From the NCBI RefSeq assembly GCF_000968175.1, contig NZ_FO704551.1:1302001-1366000 (forward strand): a stretch of 64,000 nt of DNA. Direction: 5' to 3'. Under the pieces are notes generated by a model, which worked only from the letters and a program-made list of their open reading frames with translations, ran no database searches and had not been told where the DNA came from. Of the stretch, positions 10,082 to 18,877 are shown piece after piece (position 1 is the stretch's first letter; the number at the start of each line of letters is the position of its first letter). The DNA comes from Xenorhabdus poinarii G6 (GTDB lineage: Bacteria > Pseudomonadota > Gammaproteobacteria > Enterobacterales > Enterobacteriaceae). Both the position numbers and the translations under genes were made by a program.

Positions 10082-10943
10082 CAACAATGTCTTATTAAGC
10101 ATATTGTGTCAGTTATGGCCTGATATTCCCGCAGAATACTGGGAAATTAGGCCATTAACGGGTCTGACACAGGGAAGCTACTGTATTACGACGCGCCATA
10201 GGGATAGTGTGCATCAGATGGTTGGGCGTACCCAATCGTCATACAGTGAAATGCTTGGCGTGGATCGGCAGCGAGAAAATCGGATCTTGCAGCGGTTATC
10301 TGCCATTGGCATTGCACCTCAAGTTGTGGCTATGCACGAAACCTGGCTATTGCTTGAGTGGTTCACGGGCACCCAGACAGACGCTGATACATTGGGCCAA
10401 CCGGTTTTGCAGCAGGCATTGGCTCAAATACTGGCTATGCTTCATCGCCATTCTCTGTTGGGCTACCCGCTTCAATTAAAAAAACAAATTGCACGCCACT
10501 GGCAGCAGCTTGACAGAAAACGGTTATCCCCTCGTTGGTTGCGCTTACACAAATTTTTTATGGCAACGAAAATGCCGGCCACTTTAAAGATGGCGCCAGC
10601 GCATATGGATGTGCATCCTGATAATCTGCTCATGACCGAAGAAGGGTTAAAATTGATTGATTGGGAATATGCTGCGGATGTCGATATTGGCTTTTCATTG
10701 GCTGTTCTGTTTCAGGGAAATCAATGGAATAAAACGCAGCAACAGACTTTTTTAGATTATTATTGTACCCAATCATCCGGTTATTCCGATATCCCATTAT
10801 TGCAGCAACAAATTCAGCGATGGCAACCTTGGGTCAACTATATGATGTTGATGTGGTATGAAGTGCGCTGGCAGCAAACAAAAGAACCCCAATTTTTATT
10901 GCTGGCGCAGCCTTTGCGCCGGGCGTTTAAACTGTCATCGTGA
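10065..10943 (+). CDS. thiK: Thiamine kinase
   Basis: ThiK phosphorylates salvaged thiamine. It belongs to the aminoglycoside phosphotransferase/choline kinase fold: the Brenner-type catalytic motif appears as HMDVHPDNLL and the metal-binding Asp as LIDWEYA. Here it has 292 residues, a little longer than E. coli ThiK. The frame opens with GTG at 10065 inside the end of lpoB; GTG at 10068 is an equally possible start. Confidence 0.9.
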   Translation: MVTLTNNNVLLSILCQLWPDIPAEYWEIRPLTGLTQGSYCITTRHRDSVHQMVGRTQSSYSEMLGVDRQRENRILQRLSAIGIAPQVVAMHETWLLLEWFTGTQTDADTLGQPVLQQALAQILAMLHRHSLLGYPLQLKKQIARHWQQLDRKRLSPRWLRLHKFFMATKMPATLKMAPAHMDVHPDNLLMTEEGLKLIDWEYAADVDIGFSLAVLFQGNQWNKTQQQTFLDYYCTQSSGYSDIPLLQQQIQRWQPWVNYMMLMWYEVRWQQTKEPQFLLLAQPLRRAFKLSS

Positions 10944-11035
10944 ATGAAACTGGCGTTGTGCGTTGGTGGAACAAATTCTCGATTAACGATAATGAATCAC
11001 AGATGGCAACCAATTAAAGAGAAGTGAGGAATGCT

Positions 11036-12055
11036 ATGGGGCCAGTAATGTTAGATGTTGTTGGCTATGAATTGGATAGCGAAGAACGTGAAATTCTACA
11101 GCATCCGTTAGTGGGCGGTTTAATTTTATTTACCCGCAATTTTCACGATACAAAGCAATTACGTGAATTAGTTCGCCAGATCCGCGCAGCTTCCCACCAT
11201 CGTTTGGTGATTGCGGTTGATCAAGAGGGAGGACGTGTTCAGCGTTTTCACGAGGGCTTCACGCGTTTACCTGCGGCACAATCTTTTGCTTATATACATG
11301 ACCTGCTGATGGGAGCCCATCTGGCAGAAGAATCTGGCTGGTTGATGGCATCAGAAATGATCGCAATGGATATTGATATCAGTTTTGCGCCCGTATTGGA
11401 TTTAGGGCATAAGTGTACCGCAATTGGTGAACGCTCATTTCACGAAGAGCCTGAGCCTGCCATGGCTATGGCGGAAAAATTTATTAAGGGTATGCATTCT
11501 GCGGGCATGAGATCGACGGGGAAACATTTTCCGGGCCATGGGGCGGTAACCGCCGATTCCCATAAAGAAACACCAAGAGATGACCGCTCAATGGATGCCA
11601 TTAGCTGTCATGATATGGTGATCTTTCGCGATTTCATTCAACGTAAGCTGCTGGATGCCATTATGCCTGCTCATGTGATTTATCCTCAGATAGATCATCG
11701 CCCTGCAAGTGGCTCACCCTATTGGCTAAAGTCTGTACTGCGTGAAAAATTGGGGTTTGAAGGCGTCATTTTTTCCGATGATCTGTCTATGGAAGGTGCG
11801 GCAGTGATGGGCAGTTATGCTGAACGTGCCAAGGCATCATTGGATGCTGGTTGTGACATGATTCTAGTATGTAACAATCGGACGGGGGCAGTCAGTGTGT
11901 TGGATAATCTTCCTATGATTGACTCACCGAAAGTCAAACGGTTATATCATCAAGGCAACCGATTGAGTTTGGAAGAATTGCAGAACACGGAACGTTGGCG
12001 GACAGCGAATCAAGCATTGCATCATTTGTGCGAAAAATGGTTAAGCTGTGGATAA
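11036..12055 (+). CDS. nagZ: Beta-N-acetylhexosaminidase, murein recycling
   Basis: NagZ removes GlcNAc from anhydro-muropeptides in the cytoplasm. It is glycoside hydrolase family 3: [16 protein letters not shown] carries the flexible loop with the catalytic His-Asp, and the nucleophile Asp is in [11 protein letters not shown]. The ATG at 11036 gives [13 protein letters not shown] and 339 residues, and GAGG lies just upstream. The longer frame from GTG 11024 would place the start on the ribosome site. Confidence 0.96.
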   Translation: MGPVMLDVVGYELDSEEREILQHPLVGGLILFTRNFHDTKQLRELVRQIRAASHHRLVIAVDQEGGRVQRFHEGFTRLPAAQSFAYIHDLLMGAHLAEESGWLMASEMIAMDIDISFAPVLDLGHKCTAIGERSFHEEPEPAMAMAEKFIKGMHSAGMRSTGKHFPGHGAVTADSHKETPRDDRSMDAISCHDMVIFRDFIQRKLLDAIMPAHVIYPQIDHRPASGSPYWLKSVLREKLGFEGVIFSDDLSMEGAAVMGSYAERAKASLDAGCDMILVCNNRTGAVSVLDNLPMIDSPKVKRLYHQGNRLSLEELQNTERWRTANQALHHLCEKWLSCG

Positions 12056-12467
12056 CCATAGAATGATATAGGTTCACATTAATCAAACAGGGATAGGATC
12101 GTTGTAGTTGGTGCTATCTTTGTTTCCCTATCCCTTTCCAATATTTCACTTCCGGTATTTTTTACGGGTTTGATCTCGCTCATCATGTATATTCACATAA
12201 TGTTAACACTGTAAATAGTCATTACCGATAAATTAGATTTATATCTAATTAACTGAAAATTATCACGTAATTTTTGTGATTGATGTCTAATTAATCAAAA
12301 GGATTTAATTGAGGCTATTTTTGGTATGACCAACAGACCTGCCATGATATTCTGGAGATATTTTCAGTATGAAATTTGTTTAGCCTGGTGTTATTTAAGG
12401 TTTTTTACTCAGAGAAATGAGTTCAATGCCTTACATAACATTAGTTGTATTTTTCAGTGGGGTAGTC
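12056..12467. other. Gene-free interval before ndh
   Basis: About 410 bp, AT-rich in its second half. In E. coli ycfP lies between nagZ and ndh; no reading frame resembling it is left here. A 9 bp inverted repeat (AGGGATAGG at 12089 and its complement at 12127) encloses 29 bases and may be a weak terminator for nagZ. The rest should contain the ndh promoter, but no element is convincing by eye. Confidence 0.6.
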
Positions 12468-13772
12468 ATGACAACGCCAAAGACAAGAATTGTCATCATT
12501 GGTGGGGGAGCTGGTGGTTTAGAGCTGGCAACGCGTTTGGGACATAAATTAGGGCGCAAGGAAAAAGCCGAAATTACTTTGGTGGATCGTAATAACAGTC
12601 ACTTATGGAAACCATTATTGCATGAAGTCGCAACGGGTTCTCTTGATGATGGTGTTGATGCACTGAGTTATTTGGCTCATGCAAGCAACCATTATTTCAA
12701 TTTCCAGCTAGGTACACTCACAGATATCAAGCGTGAAGAGAAGAAAATCACGCTGGCTGAAATTCGTGATGAAAGCAATGATTTATTGGTTCCAGAGCGT
12801 GAGTTGGCTTACGATATTCTTGTGATGGCACTGGGTAGCCAGTCTAATGATTTCGGTACGGCGGGTGTGAAGGAAAATTGTATTTTCCTTGATAATCCAC
12901 AGCAGGCACATCGTTTCCATAATGAAATGTTAAACCTGTTCCTGAAATATTCTGCCAATCAATGTGCGGAAGAAAAAGTGAACATTGCGATTGTTGGTGG
13001 TGGTGCTACTGGTGTAGAACTTTCCGCTGAACTGTATAATGCGGTTAAGCAATTTAACAGTTATGGTTTTGAAGGCCTGAATTCAGATGCCTTGAATGTG
13101 ACCTTGGTTGAAGCGGGAGAGCGTATCCTGCCAGCCCTGCCGACACGTATTTCCAGTGCGGCGCATCAGGAACTGACTAAACTGGGGGTTAGGGTCTTAA
13201 CCCAGACGATGGTAATCAGTGCTGATGAACATGGGTTGAATACAAAAGATGGCGAGCAGATCAAAGCATCTCTGATGGTTTGGGCGGCGGGAATTAAAGC
13301 GCCTGCTTTTATGAAAGATATTGGTGGGTTGGAAACAAACCGTATCAATCAGTTAGTGGTGAAACCGACTTTGCAAACCACGTTGGATGATCGTATTTTT
13401 GCCATTGGGGATTGTGCATCATGTCCGAAAAAAGAGGGTGGTTTTGTTCCTCCTCGTGCCCAATCGGCTCATCAGATGGCCAGCCGTTGTTACGATAATA
13501 TTTTGGCAATGTTGAGTGACAAACCATTGAAAGAGTACGTTTACAAGGATCATGGTTCATTAGTTTCACTCTCCAAGTTCAGTACTGTTGGTAGCCTGAT
13601 GGGGAATTTGATGCGTGGTTCAATGATGGTTGAAGGCCGCATTGCTCGCATCGTTTATATCTCTTTGTATCGTATGCATCAGGTTGCTTTGCATGGATAT
13701 ATTAAAACAGGCTTGATGATGTTGGTTGGGGGAATTAACCGCGTCATTCGACCACGGCTGAAATTGCACTAA
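12468..13772 (+). CDS. ndh: NADH dehydrogenase, type II
   Basis: Ndh is a single-subunit, non-proton-pumping NADH:quinone oxidoreductase on the inner face of the membrane. It shows two Rossmann motifs, [10 protein letters not shown] near residue 13 and [13 protein letters not shown] near 180, and the FAD-contacting AIGDCASCP. It ends with [11 protein letters not shown] as in E. coli. The ATG at 12468 gives [14 protein letters not shown] and 434 residues; the longer frame from 12417 adds a non-homologous 17-residue lead. Confidence 0.97.
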   Translation: MTTPKTRIVIIGGGAGGLELATRLGHKLGRKEKAEITLVDRNNSHLWKPLLHEVATGSLDDGVDALSYLAHASNHYFNFQLGTLTDIKREEKKITLAEIRDESNDLLVPERELAYDILVMALGSQSNDFGTAGVKENCIFLDNPQQAHRFHNEMLNLFLKYSANQCAEEKVNIAIVGGGATGVELSAELYNAVKQFNSYGFEGLNSDALNVTLVEAGERILPALPTRISSAAHQELTKLGVRVLTQTMVISADEHGLNTKDGEQIKASLMVWAAGIKAPAFMKDIGGLETNRINQLVVKPTLQTTLDDRIFAIGDCASCPKKEGGFVPPRAQSAHQMASRCYDNILAMLSDKPLKEYVYKDHGSLVSLSKFSTVGSLMGNLMRGSMMVEGRIARIVYISLYRMHQVALHGYIKTGLMMLVGGINRVIRPRLKLH

Positions 13773-13793
13773 CTGGATAAAAAATATCCAGGA

Positions 13794-13840
13794 AAAAATG
13801 GCTTGTCTTAACATCATGATTATGATGAGCCATTTTTTCT
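13794..13840 (+). terminator. Long bidirectional hairpin terminator after ndh
   Basis: AAAAAATGGCT (13794-13804) pairs perfectly with AGCCATTTTTT (13829-13839); the loop contains a further CATCAT/ATGATG stem. T-runs on both strands suit termination in both directions. Confidence 0.85.
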
Positions 13841-14321
13841 CTACAATATTAACGGTTACACGTATTATAATAATGCTTATCTGAACTTATCGACGATATT
13901 TATTACAATAGATTCGTTTTTTGTATTAATTACCGATTTTCTATGAAATAACTTATCGTTGTTATATCCGCTATTATAAATAATTGGTTTTGATTATATT
14001 GATATGTTATATGAAATACTTGCAATGAATTGGGTGACACATGCTGTTGTCATCAATCGATAATTGATCAGCAGATAGGGTTAATCGTTGTAATAAGATG
14101 AAATTAAGGTAGATAATTGTAGTGTCAAAATTTCCCATTATCTGTAGAATCCGATAGATTAGAAATCTTACCCATATATTATCACTGCCAATGGTGGCTG
14201 TATTTTTGCTTATTAATTTTTCAGCATAAAGGGATAGGAATTTTCTTAAAGAGTGAATTTGGCATTTTTTTGTTTTTATTTACATGGTTGTGAATATTTA
14301 TCCAATCAGATTGGATGGGAA
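13841..14321. other. AT-rich gene-free interval before the ycfJ homologue
   Basis: About 480 bp without a credible reading frame. It is strongly AT-rich, with many short A/T runs. No repeat, RNA gene or clear promoter was recognised. Confidence 0.5.
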
Positions 14322-14819
14322 ATGATGAATATATCAAGGTGCTATGTGGTTAAGCAAAATAAAAAATTGTACGTGATTGGTTCTATCATGGCGGTTGCTA
14401 TCGTTGGGATAGTCGCAACGTTTTATTTTCAGTCTCCCCGCGCCACTGTTGCATACGTATTATCTTCGAGCCCAATCAGATCAACGGTTGTGGTTCGTCA
14501 ATCCTATTGTCATATCGCGCTATTTCCTATCCCTGCTACAGTAAAAGATATCTCAGGACATCATTCAATTGAATATGGCTATCGTATTTTTACTCTTTTC
14601 GATTATTTGAAAGCCCAGAGAGAATATCCGGCTTTAACCCATTCAGCTTTAAACAATTGCATAGAATTTAACGTTAAGAAACCCCGCATTGTTGCCTATG
14701 ACGTCAATTATGTAATTGGCAGGAAACCAGGAAAAATCAGGATAGGGTATAAACCTGATGAGATTATTCCTTTAAACGAGAAAGGCCAATTAATTTTGAA
14801 GTCATATTCACAACAATGA
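14322..14819 (+). CDS. YcfJ-like envelope protein lacking the glycine-zipper core
   Basis: The N-terminal part (a membrane helix, then YVLSSSPIRSTV) and the C-terminal part (VAYDVNYVIG, then IPLNEKGQLIL) line up with the two ends of E. coli YcfJ, which also follows ndh. The middle of E. coli YcfJ is a glycine-zipper membrane motif; here the middle is unrelated and not glycine-rich. The start ATG at 14322 follows GGGAAA; an earlier GTG frame begins at 14253. The function of YcfJ is poorly known; this copy is probably a diverged orthologue. Confidence 0.65.
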   Translation: MMNISRCYVVKQNKKLYVIGSIMAVAIVGIVATFYFQSPRATVAYVLSSSPIRSTVVVRQSYCHIALFPIPATVKDISGHHSIEYGYRIFTLFDYLKAQREYPALTHSALNNCIEFNVKKPRIVAYDVNYVIGRKPGKIRIGYKPDEIIPLNEKGQLILKSYSQQ

Positions 14820-14925
14820 TCTATTCCTTCAAACCTAAAAGCTGGCTTGAATTTACGGGATTTTGGGTCATGACGCTAAAGCGTTCATCTGATAATTTTA
14901 TGTTTTTTATTCGCGGAATGTCAAA

Positions 14926-15205
14926 ATGACGGTGACGATAGTAGTTATTTGTCGGCATTGTAGCCAAACTGAACCTGTACGTAAACACGGAACGGACAAA
15001 GCTGGATTTCCTCGTTATTATTGCAAAAACTGCCAAAAAACTTTCCAACTTTCATGGGGTCAGATCACCAAAGCAGGTAACGTTAAGACAGACGGCTTAC
15101 GAAGATGTCGCACTCATTTGTGAACTGGATGAACAAGGGTCTTTTTGTGAAGAAATAGTGTTGTATACTTGGGCGAACTACCGGAAATCATATCAAGGGA
15201 GATAA
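14926..15205 (+). pseudogene. IS1-like transposase remnant (InsA start fused to an InsB scrap)
   Basis: From 14926 the frame encodes a zinc-ribbon N-terminus of InsA type (CRHCSQTEPVRKHG, YYCKNCQKTFQL), then leaves homology. From about 15080 a second frame reads YEDVALICELDEQGSF up to the TAA at 15203. This resembles the InsB catalytic start in IS1. An internal deletion has joined the two parts. Terminal inverted repeats were not recognised. It marks the left edge of the accessory island. Confidence 0.7.
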
Positions 15206-15282
15206 GAATGTTACCTATAATTTATTTGTCGTTAAAAGGTAAGAAGTAAGGTTTAATTTCGGCGGTATGCTAACTCCCGAAT

Positions 15283-15598
15283 CTATTGGAAACCGATATC
15301 AGGCAGACTGTTACGCAGATAGCCAGATCGTTTTTTAATGATGACTGAAAGCTTCACATGCTGGGTAGGAACAAGCCTGACGACATATCCCATTGCCTGT
15401 AATGTCCTGTCCCAGTAATAGGAGGTCGCACAGACCTTCCATAGCAACGACGGTTTCCGAAGGGAAATGATGCACGACATCAAGCAATTTATGTCGTGCG
15501 ATTTTTCAGTTCGAGGCGACATAACTGTCTTCCATTCAGACACAGATTTGAAATACATTTTTGGCGAGGTCAATTCCAACCATTTTGATCGTTTTCAT
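15283..15598 (-). pseudogene. IS110-family transposase N-terminal remnant, frameshifted
   Basis: Read on the minus strand from ATG at 15596-15598, the sequence begins MVGIDLAKNVFQI (after MKTIK), the signature start of the IS110 DEDD transposase. The frame breaks after that, and ATSYYWDRTLQAMGYVVRL and PTQHV continue in another frame. Only the N-terminal third or so is left, with several frameshifts and stops, so no active protein is expected. Confidence 0.75.
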
Positions 15599-16068
15599 GA
15601 GATGTTCTCCTGAAATTCAGTGTATCGGAGAAAAGATAGCACTGTTTGCATCTGAAAAAGGGGTGTCCATCATATCACCTACTGAAGTAGATGGTTGTTT
15701 AGTTTATAATTTTAAAAAATAATACTTTTAAAGTACGTAAATATGTTATTTAAATTTGGTTGTAATTATCTCTAAGAGAGATATCTTTTTCCTAGATAGT
15801 ATTTAATGGGATTAAATGTAACAATATTTTTATTTCATCTGTATTGACATTTATTTATTTAAATGTAGTCTGAATTTAAATCTCAATAAAAATAGTTATC
15901 CAAAGAACTAGTGTTATTTTTTCTGTAAAATAATTTCTAAATATAAATATTTCTAAATATAAATATCGTCATTCCTATTGTTTTCGGAGCAGAGGAAAAT
16001 TTGCTGTTAATCACGCAGAATGTGGTTTTCAGTTAAGAATAAACTTTATAATTTGAAAGGATAATATA
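15599..16068. other. AT-rich leader of the island operon
   Basis: About 470 bp, very AT-rich, without a credible frame. It lies upstream of the 508-residue gene and must carry its promoter. TAAATATAAATATTTCTAAA at 15939 is part of a short direct repeat (TTTCTAAATATAAATAT twice). The low GC content agrees with foreign DNA. Confidence 0.5.
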
Positions 16069-17595
16069 ATGGCTAGTATGACAGCAGTTTCTGCTAATAA
16101 TGGAACTATTATCAAAGGACAACCTTTCAGTGTGGTTGTTTCGATATCTGGTGAAGGTAGTATTCAGAGTACTGTGGAGGTCAATGCTACTCTCCCACCG
16201 GGTATAACACTAATAAAGAAATTCCCCGGCCAAGTTCATAAGCAAGTATTTTTCCAGCAACTGATATTCCAAGCTGACGAAAGTAGCAATGCTCACAAAA
16301 TCACGTTTACCTCAAACTCACCGAGCAAAGCACATACGGATGTAACCTATAACCCTATCGATAATCCAGATCTGAATCCTGATACTTGCGCACTGAGAGG
16401 TGCAGCAGCTTATTTGTATGATCCTAAGTCTGTTACATTAACGGGTCAACCCCCAACAACTAACCCATTTGTTTCAGCATCAATTAACCCGATGTTAAAA
16501 AAGGGAGGGGGGGCAATCTCAAACTATGATATTCCGCTTCGTACAACGGCCCCATTGAGAATATTCACGGAGGACATGGTTGAGTTTCTTCCTTATGAGA
16601 TTGATCAGGAAAACTCGTATTATTACTACCTGATACAAAAAACATCTCGCTCTGCGGTGAACCTAAAAATATACGCTACGCAGAATGTCCATGAGTTTGT
16701 TGAGCTTGATACGATCTTCAATGATGAAGAGTACAATCAAAAACAAACCATATTTATGACGACTATTCCGACAGATGTATCTGATAGCTTGGAGCCACCA
16801 AGCATTGAAGAAACGTTTTCATCTTCTACTTTAACAAGGCCAGATCAAGCGGATGAGTTTACGATCCTAATTTCGAGCTACGAGGGGGCCAAAATCGGCA
16901 ATTTTATCATCGGGTTTACGACGGACGATAAAGAAGACATTTTTAAGACAGAACTCTTCGTTGGGCGGATAACAGGTGAAGAAGACGGATATTATAAATT
17001 TAAAGCCGCTTACAGCGACCTGTATTCGGGGGATAATCATCTTAGTTTTGTTACGCTTGACCAAACAGGTATGCCAGCAAGATCCAAGCTTAATTATATA
17101 AACTATGATAACGGTGGCATGAACGGTCCAAGTTCCTTTGATGGACATCGGACTTTGGTTGCTCCAGAAGTATATGACCAATTCAATCAATTTATTAGCA
17201 AACATAAGCCAATCAATATCTACAGTATCGGTACAAAAGGGCTTGAGGTGAGACTGTTATCCGATTCGACTAAACCGGATACAACAATAGCCGCAGGTGA
17301 CAAAATCACTATTACAGCCTATATCTCACACTATGTCGATATCCACCCCGAAAAAGCACGTCCTTTACCGATTGCGGTGGTTGAAAATCAGTCTGTGAAA
17401 TCGGCAGAAATAACAAATGGCTATTATAAGGCTACCATTCCGCCCGATAAACTGATGGGGTATGACGCAGCAGATGGTTATGATGTCGCAGTACTCACGA
17501 TAGACTACAGTCGTCTTGCCCAGAACCAGAAATCGAAACTTTTCACCAGGAGCTTTGGCACAGTAGTACCAGGGGAAGGAGACTCGGCAGAGTAG
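16069..17595 (+). CDS. Unrecognised 508-residue protein, island copy A
   Basis: I do not recognise the family. The N-terminus (about residues 1-95; NGTIIKGQPFSVVVSISGEG, LPPGITLI) looks like an immunoglobulin-type beta sandwich. A middle part around PYEIDQENSYYYYLIQKT and a beta-rich C-terminal half follow. There is no signal peptide or membrane segment. AAAGGA precedes the ATG. A second copy lies in inverted orientation at 23877-25385. The middle is almost identical between copies, the rest diverged. It heads an operon with an Ig-like and a lectin-like gene. A role in surface or host interaction is inferred from neighbours only. Confidence 0.85.
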   Translation: MASMTAVSANNGTIIKGQPFSVVVSISGEGSIQSTVEVNATLPPGITLIKKFPGQVHKQVFFQQLIFQADESSNAHKITFTSNSPSKAHTDVTYNPIDNPDLNPDTCALRGAAAYLYDPKSVTLTGQPPTTNPFVSASINPMLKKGGGAISNYDIPLRTTAPLRIFTEDMVEFLPYEIDQENSYYYYLIQKTSRSAVNLKIYATQNVHEFVELDTIFNDEEYNQKQTIFMTTIPTDVSDSLEPPSIEETFSSSTLTRPDQADEFTILISSYEGAKIGNFIIGFTTDDKEDIFKTELFVGRITGEEDGYYKFKAAYSDLYSGDNHLSFVTLDQTGMPARSKLNYINYDNGGMNGPSSFDGHRTLVAPEVYDQFNQFISKHKPINIYSIGTKGLEVRLLSDSTKPDTTIAAGDKITITAYISHYVDIHPEKARPLPIAVVENQSVKSAEITNGYYKATIPPDKLMGYDAADGYDVAVLTIDYSRLAQNQKSKLFTRSFGTVVPGEGDSAE

Positions 17596-17610
17596 CATTC
17601 TAACCAGAAT

Positions 17611-17649
17611 AGGTGACTGCTCATAGCCACTGCTTTTTGGCAGTCACCT
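17611..17649 (+). terminator. 10 bp inverted repeat after island copy A
   Basis: AGGTGACTGC pairs perfectly with GCAGTCACCT across 19 bases. No T-run follows, so it may be a partial terminator or mRNA-stabilising stem rather than a full stop; the next gene starts 34 bp further on in the same direction. Confidence 0.5.
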
Positions 17650-17682
17650 CCATACAGGTAATTGCTTGTAAAAGGTGATAGT

Positions 17683-18354
17683 ATGCCTATAAAGAACACA
17701 ATATTGAACGCCATCCTTGTTCCTCTTGTTTTACCACAAAGCCACAATGGTATTATTGATGAATCAGAACTAGCTCAAGATGAACTGGTCATCATAATAG
17801 AAAGGCCTGAAAAAGTTCGTCTTGGATATCAAATCATTGTTTATCTGACTCCACATATATTATCAATACCGTTTTTTATCACAGATGAAAATATCGAGAA
17901 TCCAACGTATCAAATAACCATCCCTTTTTCTGTTATTCCTCTCGGAAGTTATGATATTTACTATACCATCACTGACCTGGTAGGGAATAAATCTAAATCT
18001 GAAAGTACCCATGTCATAATTAAAAAGTCAGATTCTCCACTACAACCTATTGAAGCAACACTAACAATAACCGGATATCAGGTAATCGGTGACGAATATG
18101 TAATACTTACAATCCAGATACATGACAAAAAGACATCTGAACAAATTAAAAACACAGCCATCTCTTATAAAATAGAGCAGGCTATAAACATAAAGAGTGT
18201 GTTAGAAATTGCTTCAGACCCCGAAACGAGACAATCAATGACTACAGATGAATATGGGCAGTTCAAAATAAACCTGAAAGGTAAAGTGGGAGGGCATTGT
18301 ATTATAAAGGTTACAGCGAATAATCATGTCGGAAGCATAAAATATATCATGTGA
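17683..18354 (+). CDS. Ig-like two-domain protein, function unknown
   Basis: A 223-residue beta-rich protein. Two repeats of immunoglobulin type can be drawn. The first covers roughly residues 35-112 (YDIYYTITDLVGNKS, typical of Ig-like final strands). The second covers about 120-223 (ATLTITGYQVIGDEYV, MTTDEYGQFKINL, VTANNHVGS), resembling the Big_1/invasin type. No convincing signal peptide is present. ATG 17683 follows AAGGTGAT; the frame extends back to TTG 17662. It lies between the 508-residue and lectin-like genes. Confidence 0.75.
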   Translation: MPIKNTILNAILVPLVLPQSHNGIIDESELAQDELVIIIERPEKVRLGYQIIVYLTPHILSIPFFITDENIENPTYQITIPFSVIPLGSYDIYYTITDLVGNKSKSESTHVIIKKSDSPLQPIEATLTITGYQVIGDEYVILTIQIHDKKTSEQIKNTAISYKIEQAINIKSVLEIASDPETRQSMTTDEYGQFKINLKGKVGGHCIIKVTANNHVGSIKYIM

Positions 18355-18376
18355 TAAAATTAAGGAGATATTAATA

Positions 18377-18778
18377 ATGGCAACGAAAACACTTAAATTT
18401 ATTGATGTAAAAAGTGGGTGGTATATTTCGTATTTTTTTATGACAGAAGCAGGCTATGGTTATACAGTGAAAATATACGATGAAGATACAAACGAAATTT
18501 ATGCCGACTGGACAAAACCAGATGATGGAGATAGCGAGATAAATAAATATGATGGTAAATCATTTCAATACATGGGAAAAGATGGAAAACTTGTATGCAT
18601 TGTTGATTGTCCTGAAAGTAGTCATCTTGATAACAGTTGGAGTGAAGGTTCGATACAACCCAGTTCGGGGACTCCGATACTAGGGAGAACTTATTGTGCG
18701 GCTTTTGAGGATTTTGGTGGTTCAATCGATTACAACGACTTTTTTGTTTGTTTGGTAGCATGGTCTCACGAAGGATAA
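18377..18778 (+). CDS. Small calcium-lectin-like protein, putative
   Basis: A 133-residue protein without signal peptide. Its C-terminus (FEDFGGSIDYNDFFVCLVAW) resembles the calcium-binding loop of LecB-type lectins and DUF4114 proteins, where acidic residues followed by DYND bind two calcium ions and the fold ends with a beta strand. The remainder (MATKTLKFIDVKSGWYISYF) is not clearly homologous to a known lectin. AAGGAGATATT precedes the ATG. It is the last gene of the three-gene operon and is followed by a strong terminator. The sugar-binding role is an inference from the loop. Confidence 0.6.
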   Translation: MATKTLKFIDVKSGWYISYFFMTEAGYGYTVKIYDEDTNEIYADWTKPDDGDSEINKYDGKSFQYMGKDGKLVCIVDCPESSHLDNSWSEGSIQPSSGTPILGRTYCAAFEDFGGSIDYNDFFVCLVAWSHEG

Positions 18779-18815
18779 ACGCCCTATTTTGCAATCAGGT
18801 ACTATGGAAATTATT

Positions 18816-18847
18816 ACCGTGGGATTATACGGGATTATTCCCACGGT
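18816..18847 (+). terminator. Terminator between convergent island units
   Basis: ACCGTGGGA pairs perfectly with TCCCACGGT around a 14-base loop, followed by TTTTCT. It lies between the lectin-like gene and the end of the autotransporter gene, which runs the opposite way, and could serve both strands. Confidence 0.8.
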
Positions 18848-18877
18848 TTTCTGTTAGTTGCAGTGGCACTAATTTAA

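Noticed and set aside
12279..12297. TTGAT and ATCAA half sites upstream of ndh, looking like an FNR box
   Set aside because: The spacer is nine bases instead of four, so it does not match the FNR consensus.
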